This document shows positions 1 through 12,961 of a DNA stretch of 64,000 nucleotides, piece by piece (the stretch's first letter is position 1; the number at the start of each line of letters is the position of its first letter). A program made the translations under genes and the position numbers. The stretch is from contig OU612066.1 of assembly GCA_914767715.1 (NCBI GenBank), forward strand, positions 17,303,001 through 17,367,000, written 5' to 3'. This stretch comes from Membranipora membranacea (lineage: Eukaryota > Bryozoa > Gymnolaemata > Cheilostomatida > Membraniporidae). Under the pieces are notes generated by a model that saw nothing but the letters and a program-made list of their open reading frames with translations, was not told where the DNA came from and did not search any database.

Positions 1-589
1 CTTATGGATCATCTAAAATACAATCTCAACTCGTTTGTGAACTTACCATATAATTCGTTTCCCCTCCCCCCCCCCCCTCTCTGTGCAATTTATGATGGAA
101 AACGATTTTTTAATCCTACACGTGTATGTACACCCTACAACTACAACTGTTTTTCCTAATATTGAAATTATAACACGGGTGTGTGAGAGAAAAAGATAAA
201 GCGACAAGCTATTTTCAATTCATTTTTATTATTACCCTTGAAGAAAAATTCAACAAAAATAACAAATATATAATTTGTAAGAATGATACCTGGAATATGT
301 GTCATAATCATCCCATCAATGATGAAAAAGTGAACATGAAGACTCCTCGTATATGTTTGAAGGGTGTGGGAGACGGGAGTGCGCACATATTACAGACTAA
401 TCATTTGATCTGCAGGGTTCAATATGAAATGATACATTTCAAAATGATCGAACATAAAAGATAGAACTTACTAGATTGAAAAAAGTGACAAGATCGATAT
501 CACCAAATAAAACAATAGCACCTAATAATATGTGAGACCAAATAATTTGTAAACACATATAGAAAACATTCATTTTGTGGTTTACAATA

Positions 590-3500
590 TCAGCTGAATC
601 TTTGGTGGCAATCAAAATGTAATCTCAGAGTCTGAGGGCTTCTCAAACTCTGCTGATATTTTTTGTAATACACCGATAGAGTATGAGATAACGAACGCCA
701 AGCAGATGTGAACGCTGATGATTCATCTGAAGAGTTAGATAGCGACCTTGGTTCAACTGCATTGCGGTCAAGCGGAGCAGGGCGATTGTCACAGTATGTT
801 GATTCTTCCATGCAAGGTCTATTGTTAGATAACTCACTGCTATGTGGTGTAGTACTCACAGCGCTGGGAATAGGATGCAAGGTAAATGTCCTAGGTGGTA
901 CATATAGGGGCCGTGGCACAGATGCTTGGACGCGGATTGGTCTCTCCACATTTTCCAGTACCTCCTCATAGTATGGCCCATCGGGAACATAGGCATCATT
1001 TGATCTCGTGTGTTCTAGAGGTGGTCTATGCTGTGTTGGCGGAGGAGGTGCTTGGGACAGATTGTCACTGTGAGAGGGTCTCACATCTAGTTCTCGGTCA
1101 TTTTCTTTATTATGAGATAACAATCGCCTATCAGAAGTGAATACTGATGGTTCATCTGAGGAGTTAGATAGAGAATTTGGTTCCACTGCATATGAGTATT
1201 CAGCATATTCAGCATCACGGTCATGTGGAACCAGATCATTGTCACAGTATGGTGATTCTTCAATGGAAGAGCTATTATTAGATAACTCACTTCTATGTCG
1301 CGCAGTATTCACAGCGTTGGGGAAAGGGGGCACGTCAGATACCCTAGGCCTAGGTGGTACATATGGGGGACGTTGCACAGATGTTTGGACGCGGATTGGC
1401 CTCTCCACATTTCCAAGTACCACCTCATAATATGGCTCATCCGGAACATAGGCATCGTTTGTTCTTGTATGTTCTAGAGGAGGTCTATGCTGTGTTGGCA
1501 GAGGAGGTGAAGGTGCTTGGGACAGATTGTCACTGTGAGAGGGTCTCACATCCAGTTCTCGACTTCTTTCTCTATTATGCTCAGGTGTTGCACGCTGTTG
1601 ATCTCTTCATTCAAGTGAGTTCATCGAAAAATCTGTAAGAGTAAAAGAGGAGAAGGATTGATATGTATTATCGGCAATTTGTTTGTATGATGTTTATTTA
1701 CAGCAAAACAATACTGTCAATACCGAAGTCCTGATTTGAACCCTATAATGGCTATATGGTTTGACTTTGTTAAAGACTCAGGTAGTACCACAGCAATATA
1801 TAGTCTGGCAGCTCGTTCAGCAGTAATTATGCAATATCTTCACATTTAGAAAATTCAGAGCACTATTGGGTAAAATTTATGTATAGTGTTAGAAATTGTC
1901 CTCACTTCTCATCTATGAGCTATGAGGTATCCATGGGGCCTAGTGCTGTGCTAGAGTCTTCAAACAATAGATGTAGTTTATCTGAAACTTTTATTATAAA
2001 GGCCACAAACATATACCTTCGATGACACGATCTGAGACAGATCGAATTCTTTGTCTTCTGTGTGGAGGAAATTTCTGGATCAGTCGTCTTCTCTTTTTAG
2101 TGTACAGCACCCAAAGCACAGCTGAGAATATTCCAAGAATTAGCACCACGGCAGCCACAGAGCATCCAACCATAGTAGGGACTTCTGCAAAATGAAATAA
2201 AGTGTTACAAATTTGTCATACACACATGCATTGCTAGCATGTGTTTGAGGTTCAAAAAACCAAAGACTTTTGTGGGTTGAATCAGGGAGTGAGTTTGGGA
2301 CAGCATTACCTTACAGCTGACAACATGCTTGTACATCACAAAACGGGAGTAACGCTCCCTTTGTACACGAAAAGACATCTACTGCTTTGAAATTTAACCT
2401 TTCCTGATCAGGGTGTTTAGTCAATATAATATTTCCAAAATCTGCACCCGATTATTATGCTCATCTCTGAAAAGTCAGTGAGTGAAATTTTTTAGAATAT
2501 ACGCCCCTGGTTTAGTCTATATAATTATGCCAAAATCTGCAGTGACACAATATATCTCAGAAATAAAGGCAAGGATGTTTAGACTTTATTACTCACCATC
2601 AATCCCTTCATCTGATGTCGTTGTGCTGGTCACAGAATCGTTTGGAACTGTAGTCTCAGTGGTATCAGTAATATTATTAGCATCATTATCGTTAGTTGTC
2701 ACTGCAATAGAAATATGAAAGGAATATTTTTATTTCATTTGTCATTTCAAGTGTCGTAATTTTTTCTATTTTATTACTCAACAAGTTTTTATACAGAGAT
2801 TATTAATAAATGGTTGATATGCATACAAATGAATGAGTGATTTAGAAGTGTTCAACTTCACTCAAGGATTCTCTTGAATTCCTTGCTCCACTTAGGAGCG
2901 AAACGGATCAAGATATCCAGGGCAATGGCACTGTTTCTGGTGAGGAAAATGTCATTGCAACCAATAGCCGCTAACTGAGCTCAATACTCCTTTGTCTCTA
3001 ACATTAATTCCCCCCTCCCAACTCATCAAAACAGACTGAGCAGGTAATGTAGCATGAATTTAAAATTTTACTTAGCTTAGATTTAGCGAAAGAAATTGGA
3101 CTGTGGTTACGCTTATAGAACCATGGATTATTAGCAATCAATTGCTAAAATCCTTTGTAATAACCAAAACATACAGAATTTGATACTAAACAGTCAGTCA
3201 ACTCACCGTTATATTTAAGCTTGATCAATCTGAGTTTGAGGTCAAGAGCGAGTAAGTATCCCTGGTCTTATTTGTCCACCATATTTTTTACTTTCATATC
3301 CGCACTTCTGCAGTTGGGCTGGCAAGGCAACTGTGTCATCTCTTTTAAAACACCGCTATGGTGACCTGTATTAATGTCGACTAACAGCAGCTCATCATCT
3401 GCAGTGCGACAGAGAAGTACACCTTTCTCTATGCTGATAGCTTGTTTGACAGGTTTTGAAACTCTGTGGAGTTGCACCGGGTTTGACTTCTGTGTGTGCA

Positions 3501-5321
3501 GGTTGAACCTATTCATGGTAATTACGGTACCTTCTATCGAGAATATGTAGGCTGTAGAATAGTCGCTATTAAATGCCATGGCTGTTGCACTTCCGCCGAC
3601 TTCATTAAAGTCAAAGGTAGTTGGCAAGGCATTTGCAGATAAATTCACGCCGTATATTAAAGAACTGTCTATGTAAAACACAACTTGTGATGTTGAGGTG
3701 CTGTAATCTACAGCTATTGGTTTTAGCATTCTCGATCCACTCTCCCTGCATCCAACACTCGAGTTCGGGCAACAGCCAGGTTGTGTGCACACCAACGTAT
3801 CCGCATGTGTAAAGCCGCCCATTTTGAAAGGAAGTTGATACACTTTCACCGAACTTTCGCCACTTACAAGGAACTTGTGGCTGCTGATTTGGTGAAAACC
3901 GTTGATAACATCATCATTCTCAATTAATTTGGAAGAGGACTCCCTTCCCTGTGTAATGTTCCAAAGGTAGATTTTGTTTCCCAAGGAATATAAAATTGTT
4001 TGATTGCTATCTGAAGTTGGTTCCATGCTTTCGGGAACATACTGTTCTGGATATTTAGAAGGATCGTTGAACTTCTGTTCTACCATTTCCAGGGTTATTC
4101 TGAGAAGTAGAAAAATAGAATACAAAATATACTCGGGCTGGAGGCAAGGCACTCAAAGAATTTATAATACTACAAATTTCAGCAATATATCTGCAGATAA
4201 TTTTGCTGGTCTGGTGACTATAAATATTAATCTTAATAACACCTTCAATCAAATGAATTCAGAATTTCGAGACACATGTTCCTTCGTCAGTCAAATATAA
4301 ACTGTGATATAAACATGTGATAAAATACTACAATACTTCCCACATCAGGAGATCATTGTTGACCAATAAAAATGTTCCTTTAACCAGGCAGTTAATCCCA
4401 TACGCCTTGCTTTTACATTATATAGGACAATTTTACATTATTTTACATTGTTTTACATTATATTTTACAAAATTTAGCTGACCAAATATGGCAAAACGCG
4501 ATTTTTAAACCGATTCATTTCATTTAGCAAAGCGTTATATATATCAATCAATCAATCACATACAGAAAAACTTGTTCTCCAACCTGATTATCATTTCCGT
4601 CCATATCTATAAATATATTTTCCTTTATTTTCTTTGTTAGTTTTGATTATGAGGTCAAAAAGTTGTTATTTTCCTTTGTTTATAACATACTTATATATAT
4701 GAAAACCTCAATAAAGTCACATAATAATAATGAAAAAATGAGTAGTTGGCCGTAAGTAAGAGAGGACAATGTTGTTATCATAAATAATGATACTTGTGTA
4801 GTCAATCAAAATGAGGAGGAATAAATCCCAAAGTGTGAGTAGAATCTTATCAAAGGTTATCGTCTTTGAAATAAATTCTGTTGGAAAGTATTTTTACCTT
4901 TTTTCCTGTTGAGTTATCGATATATATCTTCGGAATATGATATCGTTAAAAATGGCGGTAAATGACAGCTTTGAAAATGTACTCACATTTTGTAAAGGAA
5001 ACGGAAACTGCAGATTTCCACCTTCTTAATAATGGAAAAAACCATGTGAAAACCTTGATATGTTACAATAAATTTTTACAATACTTTACCTTGAACCTTT
5101 GGAGTCACCTTTGGCAGCTGTAGCAATAAGAATAACTTCCACAAAACACCAGATAATCTGTAATTGAAACAGTTGAGACATATAATAGAATTAGTTATCT
5201 TTATTCAAAGATCCACTTGCTATCGGTCAGGGGGAAACGTTTTGTTGACATAATATAATACATCAAATTAATTTATCTAGCCAGTTTCGTATGCTCTTAC
5301 CTTATAAATATGATCCGCCAT
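590..5321 (-). pseudogene. Gene A, copy U1: broken by two nonsense codons and a frameshift
   Basis: The six-exon structure is present: 5301-5321, 5090-5157, 3207-4099, 2597-2701, 2017-2184, and the tail from 1632 leftwards. Exon 3 has TAA at 3268-3270, where U4 reads lysine (MVDIKDQ), so the last propeller strand, stalk, helix and tail are not translated. The tail exon has a second stop, TGA at 1607-1609, where U4 has CGA (LERRDQ). Near the C-terminus one C is missing from the run that U4 keeps (ACACCCGATAG), shifting the frame so the SDSEITF end is lost. The tail encodes two repeats. Sequence is otherwise nearly identical to U4, so inactivation looks recent. A truncated secreted propeller (about 300 residues) could still be made. 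Confidence 0.8.
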
Positions 5322-5379
5322 TTCCTTGGTAAGGTTATAGGAATCTACCAAATTCTCAGACAACACAACAGCTATGACG

Positions 5380-5480
5380 AAAGACAGCAATTGATGAAAG
5401 ACAGCGATATACTAAAGACAGCGATAGATGAAAGACAGCCATATACTAAAGACAGCGATAGATGAAAGACACAACCATCA
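5380..5480. repeat. Short tandem repeats upstream of the gene A start (U1)
   Basis: A run of imperfect repeats of about 18-20 bases (GACAGCGATAGATGAAA and GACAGCGATATACTAAA alternating) lies just upstream of the MADHIYK ATG. The same block is at 15880-15970 (U2) and 48785-48880 (U4), and is shorter at 28460-28505 (U3) and 33045-33105 (U5). It probably lies in the 5' leader or promoter. In U2 it is open in frame with the ATG, which makes a spurious longer protein. Confidence 0.6.
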
Positions 5481-5733
5481 GCTTTTGTTCATCAGCCGAT
5501 TGTAATTATTGTGATAGATAGGGTCTTATATTACAGGGCTAGAGTTAATCTCTTTTGTTCAACCCATTTCATTTCAATTTTTTGCCTAAACACTGTCAGG
5601 CAAAAAACACAATTAGTCCCTACCTATTAGTACCTATCTATTACTATAACTATACTATAAAGTTGCTGTAAAGACTTTATTTTCAGATTAAGTTACCAAT
5701 CGTATGATCACGTGTATGAAAAAGTCTGTTCTC

Positions 5734-8700
5734 TCATCTGCTAAATGTCCAATAGGATTGCGGTGGGCAGGATTTCAAACCAGTTAATCTCACTTTTAAT
5801 GATGTTCTACTTTTAACAGCGCACACTATACTCTTCTCTCCGCCTCCTGCAAATAGGAAAGTTTAAAACATCAGACCAAAGTAAGATATAGTCTGGCAGC
5901 TAGATGTGCAGTAGATCCAATATTTTTACACTGAAAAAATTCATAGCCCTTCTGGGTTAGCTCCCACTTTTATCTACTTATGAGAACAGTAAAAACTGAA
6001 TTTCTCAACAAAGGTTAATGATTGAATCATTGAATGTATCAACCATTGTACAATGTCTCCTGTCAATGAAAATACATATCCATTTTTACGCAGAAAAAAC
6101 TCAGTAATGAAAAGTAAATGAAAGTGGAAGCATATTCTGCCAATGTGTTGGTTCTTATTGGTGGGAAGAAGAAGAGCCAATGTCAAGGTCATGTGTAGCC
6201 TGTCTTGACTAGCTTGTCAAGACGGGTGAACTTGTTAGCCGCATAGCAGGGTAGAAGGGGCGTGGCTTGTTTGATTATGAGAGTAAAGACAACTTCCTAT
6301 TTTCTATATGTATATATATTGACACAAATTAATGTAATGTAATTTCAGATGTTGATGTGTCGATGTAGGTATTGTTGCAAAACTTAGAATAACTGACAAT
6401 ACCTCATAGAAACCTAAATCAAAGGGCAGTCGGTGTTTGCTAAAGTCACCAGGATCTAAAATATATACATCAGTTTGTTCCTTCTGTGGTGGAGGGATAT
6501 CCCTCTGCGACCACAGAGGGAACAAACTTGTTCTACAATACTTATATTCAAATATGGTAAATGCGAACTCTTAGTTGAATATATCTGCAGCTATTTGCTC
6601 CCATCATTCAACAGCAGTGGTGTCTCATTGATAACCTCAATATTTGTGACAGCACCATCGAACGTTGTAATCTATTATTAAATGCAAGTAAGGTAGCACT
6701 TGCCGCAACTTAAATAAAAACATATCGAGGCTGCAAAATGCAAAGAATATTCAGCATCCTCTGAGAACATGTTTGTGCAGTTTTAAAAGAGGCTACTAGG
6801 ATGATTAATAAGGTACTAACCAAAATTCAGCTCACTAAGTGATGTTTTCATTTGCTTCGTTGAGTTGTTATTTGTGATATAAAGTCTAACACTAGCTTGA
6901 ATGTTGGAATTAGCAAATGTTTAAGTGAAGTTTGAAGTTTGCTTATTGCCTTATTTCTAATATCCATCCTGTAATTGGTTGATAGCATCGAAAGTATGGC
7001 ACATAAGTAACACAAAATAAAAGGAGTCTGAGCTGCATTAGTTGAAAAATCGTAATAGCATTCAAAAAGGTGTTTTCTCTCTTGGTGGTTCTACATTGGA
7101 TGGCTGGTATTTATCTATCTTTGCTCTTCAAGCATATTTTCTCTTTGTATTTTATTTTAATGCAGGAGTTCAGGGGGTGTGGTGATCTTAGCTGGCTATT
7201 TTAGTGAAGGGTCAGAGGCATACAACAGATAAGCTAAACATATAGAGAGTATTTGTAGTATTAGTAAGGCACTACATCTATAAAATACATCTAATATAAC
7301 CATGTGCTTTCACAATGTCTGTATACAAATAAGTAAACCAATGAAACAAGAGTATCAGGCCACGCCCCTTCTACCCTGCTATGTGGCTAACAAGTTCTTC
7401 CTGTCAAGACAGGCTAGGACATATGGTACTTTCAAATGTGACAAGCAACACAGCTAGAGTTCAATTCTGAGATTGTTGTACATGAAGCTTATAAATAATT
7501 CAAAATTATATGTTAGGTTTTGCTAGTGCCTTGAGCATGTTTTGAGGGATTAATGTCTCATACTATATAGCTCTAGATATTGTGCGTAGCTGTTTTAAAA
7601 TTAAATCCAAGTCAGCATATAACTAACTGTACTTACTGCTGTGTTTAATAAGTTTGAATAATCCTCTACCGACAGATTCAAACACGTTTTTGTCGCACAT
7701 GGACACCGTCTTAGCTGCCTGCTGTGAGGTGGGCTGGAACAGAAATATTTTAACACTTTTGAATAACTGTATAACATGAGCCAAGTCCTTAATTTGCTTG
7801 CTCAGGTAGGCAGGTTTTTGTTGCACAATGCGTGCCTTAGAATGTCAGTTTGCTGCAGATTAACTCATATATCATAGTGGCATTACCGTTGCTATGAGTC
7901 TCACTCCAGAGGGATCTACTGTCAGTTGACCTTGAGAGTACCAAATCCATGGATAAACATTCGACACATTCCACACATGTATAATGACAAATATCCGTCC
8001 GTCAAGATCTCGATCTATTTCATAATAATCACTCTTCACATACTGGTAATATGTTGCTATAACAAGCAGTAGGAAAACACTGTAAATAGAGTGGATTGCC
8101 TGAAGCCATCGTTTCATTAGTATGCGAGTTACAATCAGAATAGCAACATCTCATTAAGCCTAGAGTAAGTCCACACAGTCCTGAAAGTTTAGCTCAGCCC
8201 CACTGGGTCGGCGAGTGAGAATGGTACTGGCCATGTTTACTGAAATAGATTACCTGGCCCAATCACATCTAGTTAAAACATTCATATCTGCTTCCTGTGA
8301 AATAAATTTCTATTTTAATTTGCAAAACGTAATTTTCTAAGTATGGATCTGGATGAAATCTTGCAGATTCATCACATGCTTTCATGCAAATAAATGTGGA
8401 GGGGTCAGCGTTGGATGGTTCATCGGGATCCGACATGATTGTATATTTATGGTATGAATATAATTGCAATATGTAGCAAATGTTGGCCAATAACCCAATT
8501 AGTGCGATCACAGGAAGTTTCTAACGCTAACTTATTGAGTCGGATTAGGCCCAGTGTGGTCTAGCCTTAGGTAGAGGTAGAGGAAAGGTAGCAAAAAATG
8601 GTAATAGTTGAAAAGACACTAAAAGCTATCATTCAATTTATTTTAACAGAAGGGGTGCAACATATTGACAATATTATATGTATAGATTGGTCGCCCAAAT

Positions 8701-10799
8701 ACTATGTCATAGTTTGCCAGTTAGGGAGGAATCAATTTTTTAACTCTAAAACTTGCAGGAGATAAATCTTAATAATTACCCATGATATCCCATTATTTCC
8801 CATTAGAATACCAAAATATTCCCATTTATTCCTTTTCTCAGCTCAGTTTAAAGGGAGTTGTAGCAAGATTGTAAATTTTATTGCAGGTTGAAATGTTATG
8901 AGGCAGGTTACATGACCCAAAATCAATTTAAGTCAGCAAATATTTATGCAGAGAGGTGTGAGGCCATCTTAGAAAGGTTTTCAAAGGCTGCAGCACTTTT
9001 TAACTGGCAGACTGAGAGGTGTAGAAACCAAGAATTTGAAATCAGCCTAAAATTCTGAACTAGTGGTATTGTTGCCTCCTTTCGTTAAAACAAACACAGT
9101 TTTGAGCACTTAGAGCAAGCTGTAAATTAAATGATAAGCTATGCGTTTTAAATCTCATCACAGACCTTCTGTTTTCCATTCCTGCATGACTATTTCTTGT
9201 GACATTTGATCGATTATCATTAACTCAGAGGATTCCTCATCGACTACATTACCTCCGCCTGATGATCTCTTCTCATCATATAATCTCAGCGTCGAGCAGT
9301 GTTCAGCATAGTACTGACTTACTAAAACTTAAAACATGATTTAATAATGAGAATTATATTGATATTCTTGAAAAATGAATGATGACAATTCTTAGCTTTA
9401 CTAGTTAGATTTGTGTTAATCTGCAAGTCTGATAACTGACCATCAAGGATCACTATATTCAAATAATAAACTAACCTCAAATTTCTGGCCTCAGTCTGAA
9501 ATGCATTTAATGTGAAACATGCGCAGCTGATCACCTACTATAACCTGATTTTCTCATCAATTTACAATTGAGTTCAAGCGATCTGGAATTTGATTGATGT
9601 TTCGATAATTTCTCGTTTCAACGCAAACATAATGAATCTTTGTATTATCTTAAAAGCCCCTATATTATATTTGTTATATCTAGTATTTGGTAAGTTTAAA
9701 AACTAGTTTTAGCGTCATGCTTTCAAATCAAAGTCTGCATTCAAGGATGATGTATTGTATTGAACATAGAGGCCCTCTAAAGGGTTCTAATAAAAACTCA
9801 AGTTAGATCACACTTGATCATTTTGCCTTTATCTATTAAAGACTATTCTGCTCACCTGTTAAAATGACTAGATGATTGTGCTTGGAAAACATGGTAGAAT
9901 ATGTGATCTTCATTTCGCTTCTTACACTAGAATAATACTGAATAAGGACCTTTAGCTAAAACCCTATAATTTCAGTATAAAGGGTAATAAAACAGATATA
10001 TTTCCCCTTGTTTGGAATTGTTCTCAGCTCCTTTCCTTTGTTACATAGAGTTTCCATTTTGAGTATCCTTTGTCTGGTCCTAATGAAAATTGGAACCAAC
10101 ACAGAGGTTCTTGCAACAAAGCATGTGTAGAATTTATCACCTGTAGATCTGTGACTTAATCAGGGCTGCATAGAAAGATGCAACCATGGCCCATCTAAAT
10201 GAGTTCCAGCGGTAGGGCCAAGGGGTGCTTTGGCAATTGGTTGTGATGGACAATTTATGTCATATCTTCGTAAATTGTCAAACTATAGATGTATTGGAAA
10301 GGGGTTGCACTAGAAGCGTACATCTTCTAAACAACTCTATATGTATAAAATGGTTCATAATCAGTTCATCAACTTTTTTGCGCAAATAACCTAATGGGCC
10401 ACGATCATATAATGCAAAGCCGAATCAATAAAACAGGTTAGTGTAAAGTAAAAAATCTGGAATCATTATTCATGACAGGCCTTTGTTAAGGGATTGTGGC
10501 AAGAGCTAATCCCAAATTAAAGTCATAACCTCAAAAGCGACAGTTCTACTGTCATTGACGTAAGAAAGTTTTTTCCTTTATTCTAAAATGTCCATTTTTT
10601 GCCAGCATTTGCCCTTCTGATGGGCAGATAAGATTTGATATAATTGTCATCCTACTGGATAGGTCAAGAGAGAAACAAAAGAAAGCACTTGAGATTATGT
10701 GTTACCAAATTAATCCTAAGTTTCTTTCACCTGAGATTATATAAACTACGCCATCCACTGACACATATTGATTTCCTGCTTTGCAAATGGGCTTGGCTT
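5734..10799 (-). CDS. Gene B, copy U1: unknown seven-exon gene
   Basis: Exons 10731-10799, 10045-10109, 9856-9955, 9166-9321, 7887-8056, 7637-7733 and 5734-5846 have the same phases as in U4, and exon 5 is one codon shorter. All joins are GT-AG. The frame is open to the TGA at 5734-5736 (SYWTFSR). Although the neighbouring gene A copy is dead, this gene B copy shows no disabling change in any recognised exon. A possible first exon (MLAAYAKC, donor GTTAGA) lies around 11360 and matches the required phase, but it is short and unproven. Function is unknown. Confidence 0.65.
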
Positions 10800-11793
10800 C
10801 TGTGGTAAATTTTTTGCTGCATTTGGCAGAATATTATAATCATTTCAGCCTGACATCTGTGCCATCAAGTGCCTCCTTTGCAATTAATTACGTACCAATT
10901 TTAGAGTGGTGCAACAATGATATCAATCTAGTATATTATCAGTAAAATCTTGTTGTACTTATATTTTGACTCAACATCTTCGAAAGCTATAAGCGGTATA
11001 AGCCTCATGCTTGGAAAATGTGCTCACCTTTTTGGTTATTAATACTATAAAGTAATTAAGTGACATTTTAATGTCAAGCCGTGATAGATTGACTTTTCGG
11101 ATTTTTTATCAAAAGGACTTCTAACCACCAAAGAAAATGGCGCATTAACTGTTAGAACTCACATTGTGAAGGGGGGGGGAGCGTCCTGAAAGGTCAGCAT
11201 TGGGCTCATTACTTTTTATTGCCTTTATTACTTATTCATTACCTTAGACATTGTTAATTGTTCACCAACTGTTGTCTATGGTACCAGTGGGAAAAAAAGC
11301 GAACTCTATCCACCCAAAGTCGCAAATGAAGTTGCATTTCTAACCACATTTTGCATAGGCTGCCAGCATTTTTGTTTCTTTGCAATAAAAATAGATGCAA
11401 ATTTTAAAAGACCATAAAATTAAATAAGGCAGACAATTATTTTGATTTATATTGGTTTATTTTAAAACTAACAACTAACAATCCTATTCACAATGCAAAC
11501 TAAGCTTGCAATAGTCTACAATCATAATTTACTGAAAAAAATACTCATTTTGGTTTTGTATTATCAAATTGAAAATCAATAGCAGGCATGAAAAAATGGC
11601 TGATTCGCAAAAGGATAAATAATAATCTAGTTATAACTCATATTAACATGCAAAATTTTTGATCAAAATAACAATAACATGTAGTTGGCTTGTTTGATGA
11701 AATGTTGATAAATAGATGAAAATAATTGCAAATGCATGTACAAACGGTCAACCATTGTATAAAAAGAGCAGACAAGTACAAATACTATTGTGA

Positions 11794-12203
11794 TCATTGA
11801 AATTTTGGTCTCCTTGAGGTAGAACTGTACCCTGCGTTAAATTTGCGTTTGATCTGTTGGCTAAGTGCTGGCTCATTACATCAGGGAGTAGCATTAGATC
11901 CTGAGGCTCAACGTATTGCATAGTTCGGGCTCTTATCGCTGACCCCCGACATGGAGATTGTTGAATTACTGACTGAGGCTTGATTCACCGCTGTCGATTT
12001 GGATGCTGTAGGTTTGCTTAGTCCGGTATTATGATTGGATATGGCACCAATAGGAGAGAGAAGATCTATTGATATGGATTGCTTTCTGTTGTCTTTGTGA
12101 GCTAACATGGAAGGCGAAAGTAAATAATCGGTGAGCAGTGATTCATAAGTGTCGTCCATCGATTCGACAGAATAACTTACCATTTCTCATGAATGTACAG
12201 TAG
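11794..12203 (-). pseudogene. Cyclin F 3' fragment at the end of unit U1
   Basis: The last cyclin F exon is duplicated here (12164 down to 11794; DDTYESLLTDYLLSPSMLAH). A TGA at 11908-11910 replaces GGA within the YAIGGASG stretch. Directly upstream, with the intervening exons missing, are about 25 bases matching the end of the cyclin F exon at 56512 (CLLYIHEK with its GT donor). The copied segment therefore once contained more of cyclin F and then suffered an internal deletion. It cannot encode a working cyclin. Confidence 0.8.
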
Positions 12204-12544
12204 GCATGACTCAAATTCCTTCATGACTACAACCAGGCCTACAATCTTAAATGAATCTCGCAATAGTTTCAGGAGACGCTATACTTTAAGAAGCCAATCC
12301 TTTCAGCAGAGACACGTCACTGACTAAGAAAAAATTTATTCTTGAATAGAACATTTCTGGCATAAAAACTGACTCCTCCTTACCATATAGGGAAGAGTGT
12401 TATTTTGGACAATTTCCATTTTTTGAATTACAGCTCACAATAGAATCATGACATAAAAGATCAATATCACCAAAATACCAAATAGAATCAACAGCACCTA
12501 ATAATATGTGAGACCAAATGTATTTGCAAAAGAATACAGAAAAC

Positions 12545-12753
12545 AGAAATCTTCTGGCGCCCCTGAGGGCACCCGAAGGAGAGGGCGACCCAAAGAGACT
12601 TGGCGGAGAACAGCGCTTACGCAGATGAATGTGCACGACGTTGTGGGCAGAGGCTGGCGAGATCGCGAAAGATCGGGATGGATGAAAGGGGAAGGAGGAG
12701 GCGATTATGGCGCAATATTCCACTAGGAGTTCTGCAACATAAGTAAGGAAGTC
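12545..12753 (+). mobile_element. 3' remnant of a non-LTR retrotransposon
   Basis: An inserted stretch, GC-richer than its surroundings, encodes on the plus strand RRRGRPKETWRRTALTQMN and a following DVVGRGWRDRERSGW. This resembles the end of many LINE reverse-transcriptase proteins (RGRP...TWRR...DR..W). It is flanked by ACAGAAAAC at 12536-12544 and 12754-12762, consistent with a target-site duplication, and the U1 counterpart lacks it. Confidence 0.65.
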
Positions 12754-12877
12754 ACAGAAAACATTCCACTTTTCAGTTTACAATATTAGCGGAATCAAAA
12801 TGTTATCTCAGAGTCTGAGGGCTTCTCAAACTCTGCTGATATTGTTTGTAAAACACCCGATAGAGTATGGGATAACG

Positions 12878-12961
12878 TAGTCTAAGTGCTCAGACTCCAA
12901 GGCGCAGGGAGTTACTTGCGCAAGTAACTCCCTGCACCTTGGAGTCTGAGCACTTAGACTA
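12878..12961. mobile_element. 84-bp palindromic MITE-like insertion in the gene A tail (U2)
   Basis: A near-perfect inverted repeat (arms beginning TAGTCTAAGTGCTCAGACTC) flanked by GGGATAACG at 12869-12877 and 12962-12970. The other gene A copies have a single GATAACG at this point. A 9-bp duplication suggests a Mutator-like transposase source, although 8 bp (hAT) cannot be excluded. It supplies a stop codon to the coding frame. Confidence 0.8.

Larger units (their letters stand above)
1..12203 (-). repeat. Duplicated unit U1 (gene A pseudogene, gene B, cyclin F 3' end)
   Basis: From base 1 the sequence aligns with 42925 onward in U4, including the C-rich tract and the 3' flank of gene A, so U1 continues beyond the left edge of the window. 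It is collinear with U4 through gene A, gene B and the cyclin F tail. The first 589 bases are the 3' flank of gene A, in which I see no gene. Confidence 0.85.

Noticed and set aside
5380-5480. Possible CRISPR-like array from the regularly spaced short repeats
   Set aside because: Repeats are imperfect and adjacent with no unique spacers, in a eukaryotic gene leader; a simple tandem repeat.
8269-8511. 80-residue frame repeated at 17633-17818 and 50445-50687
   Set aside because: It lies in a gene B intron, is shared only by the three most similar units, is missing from U3 and U5, and is disturbed in U2; likely kept only because the copies are young.
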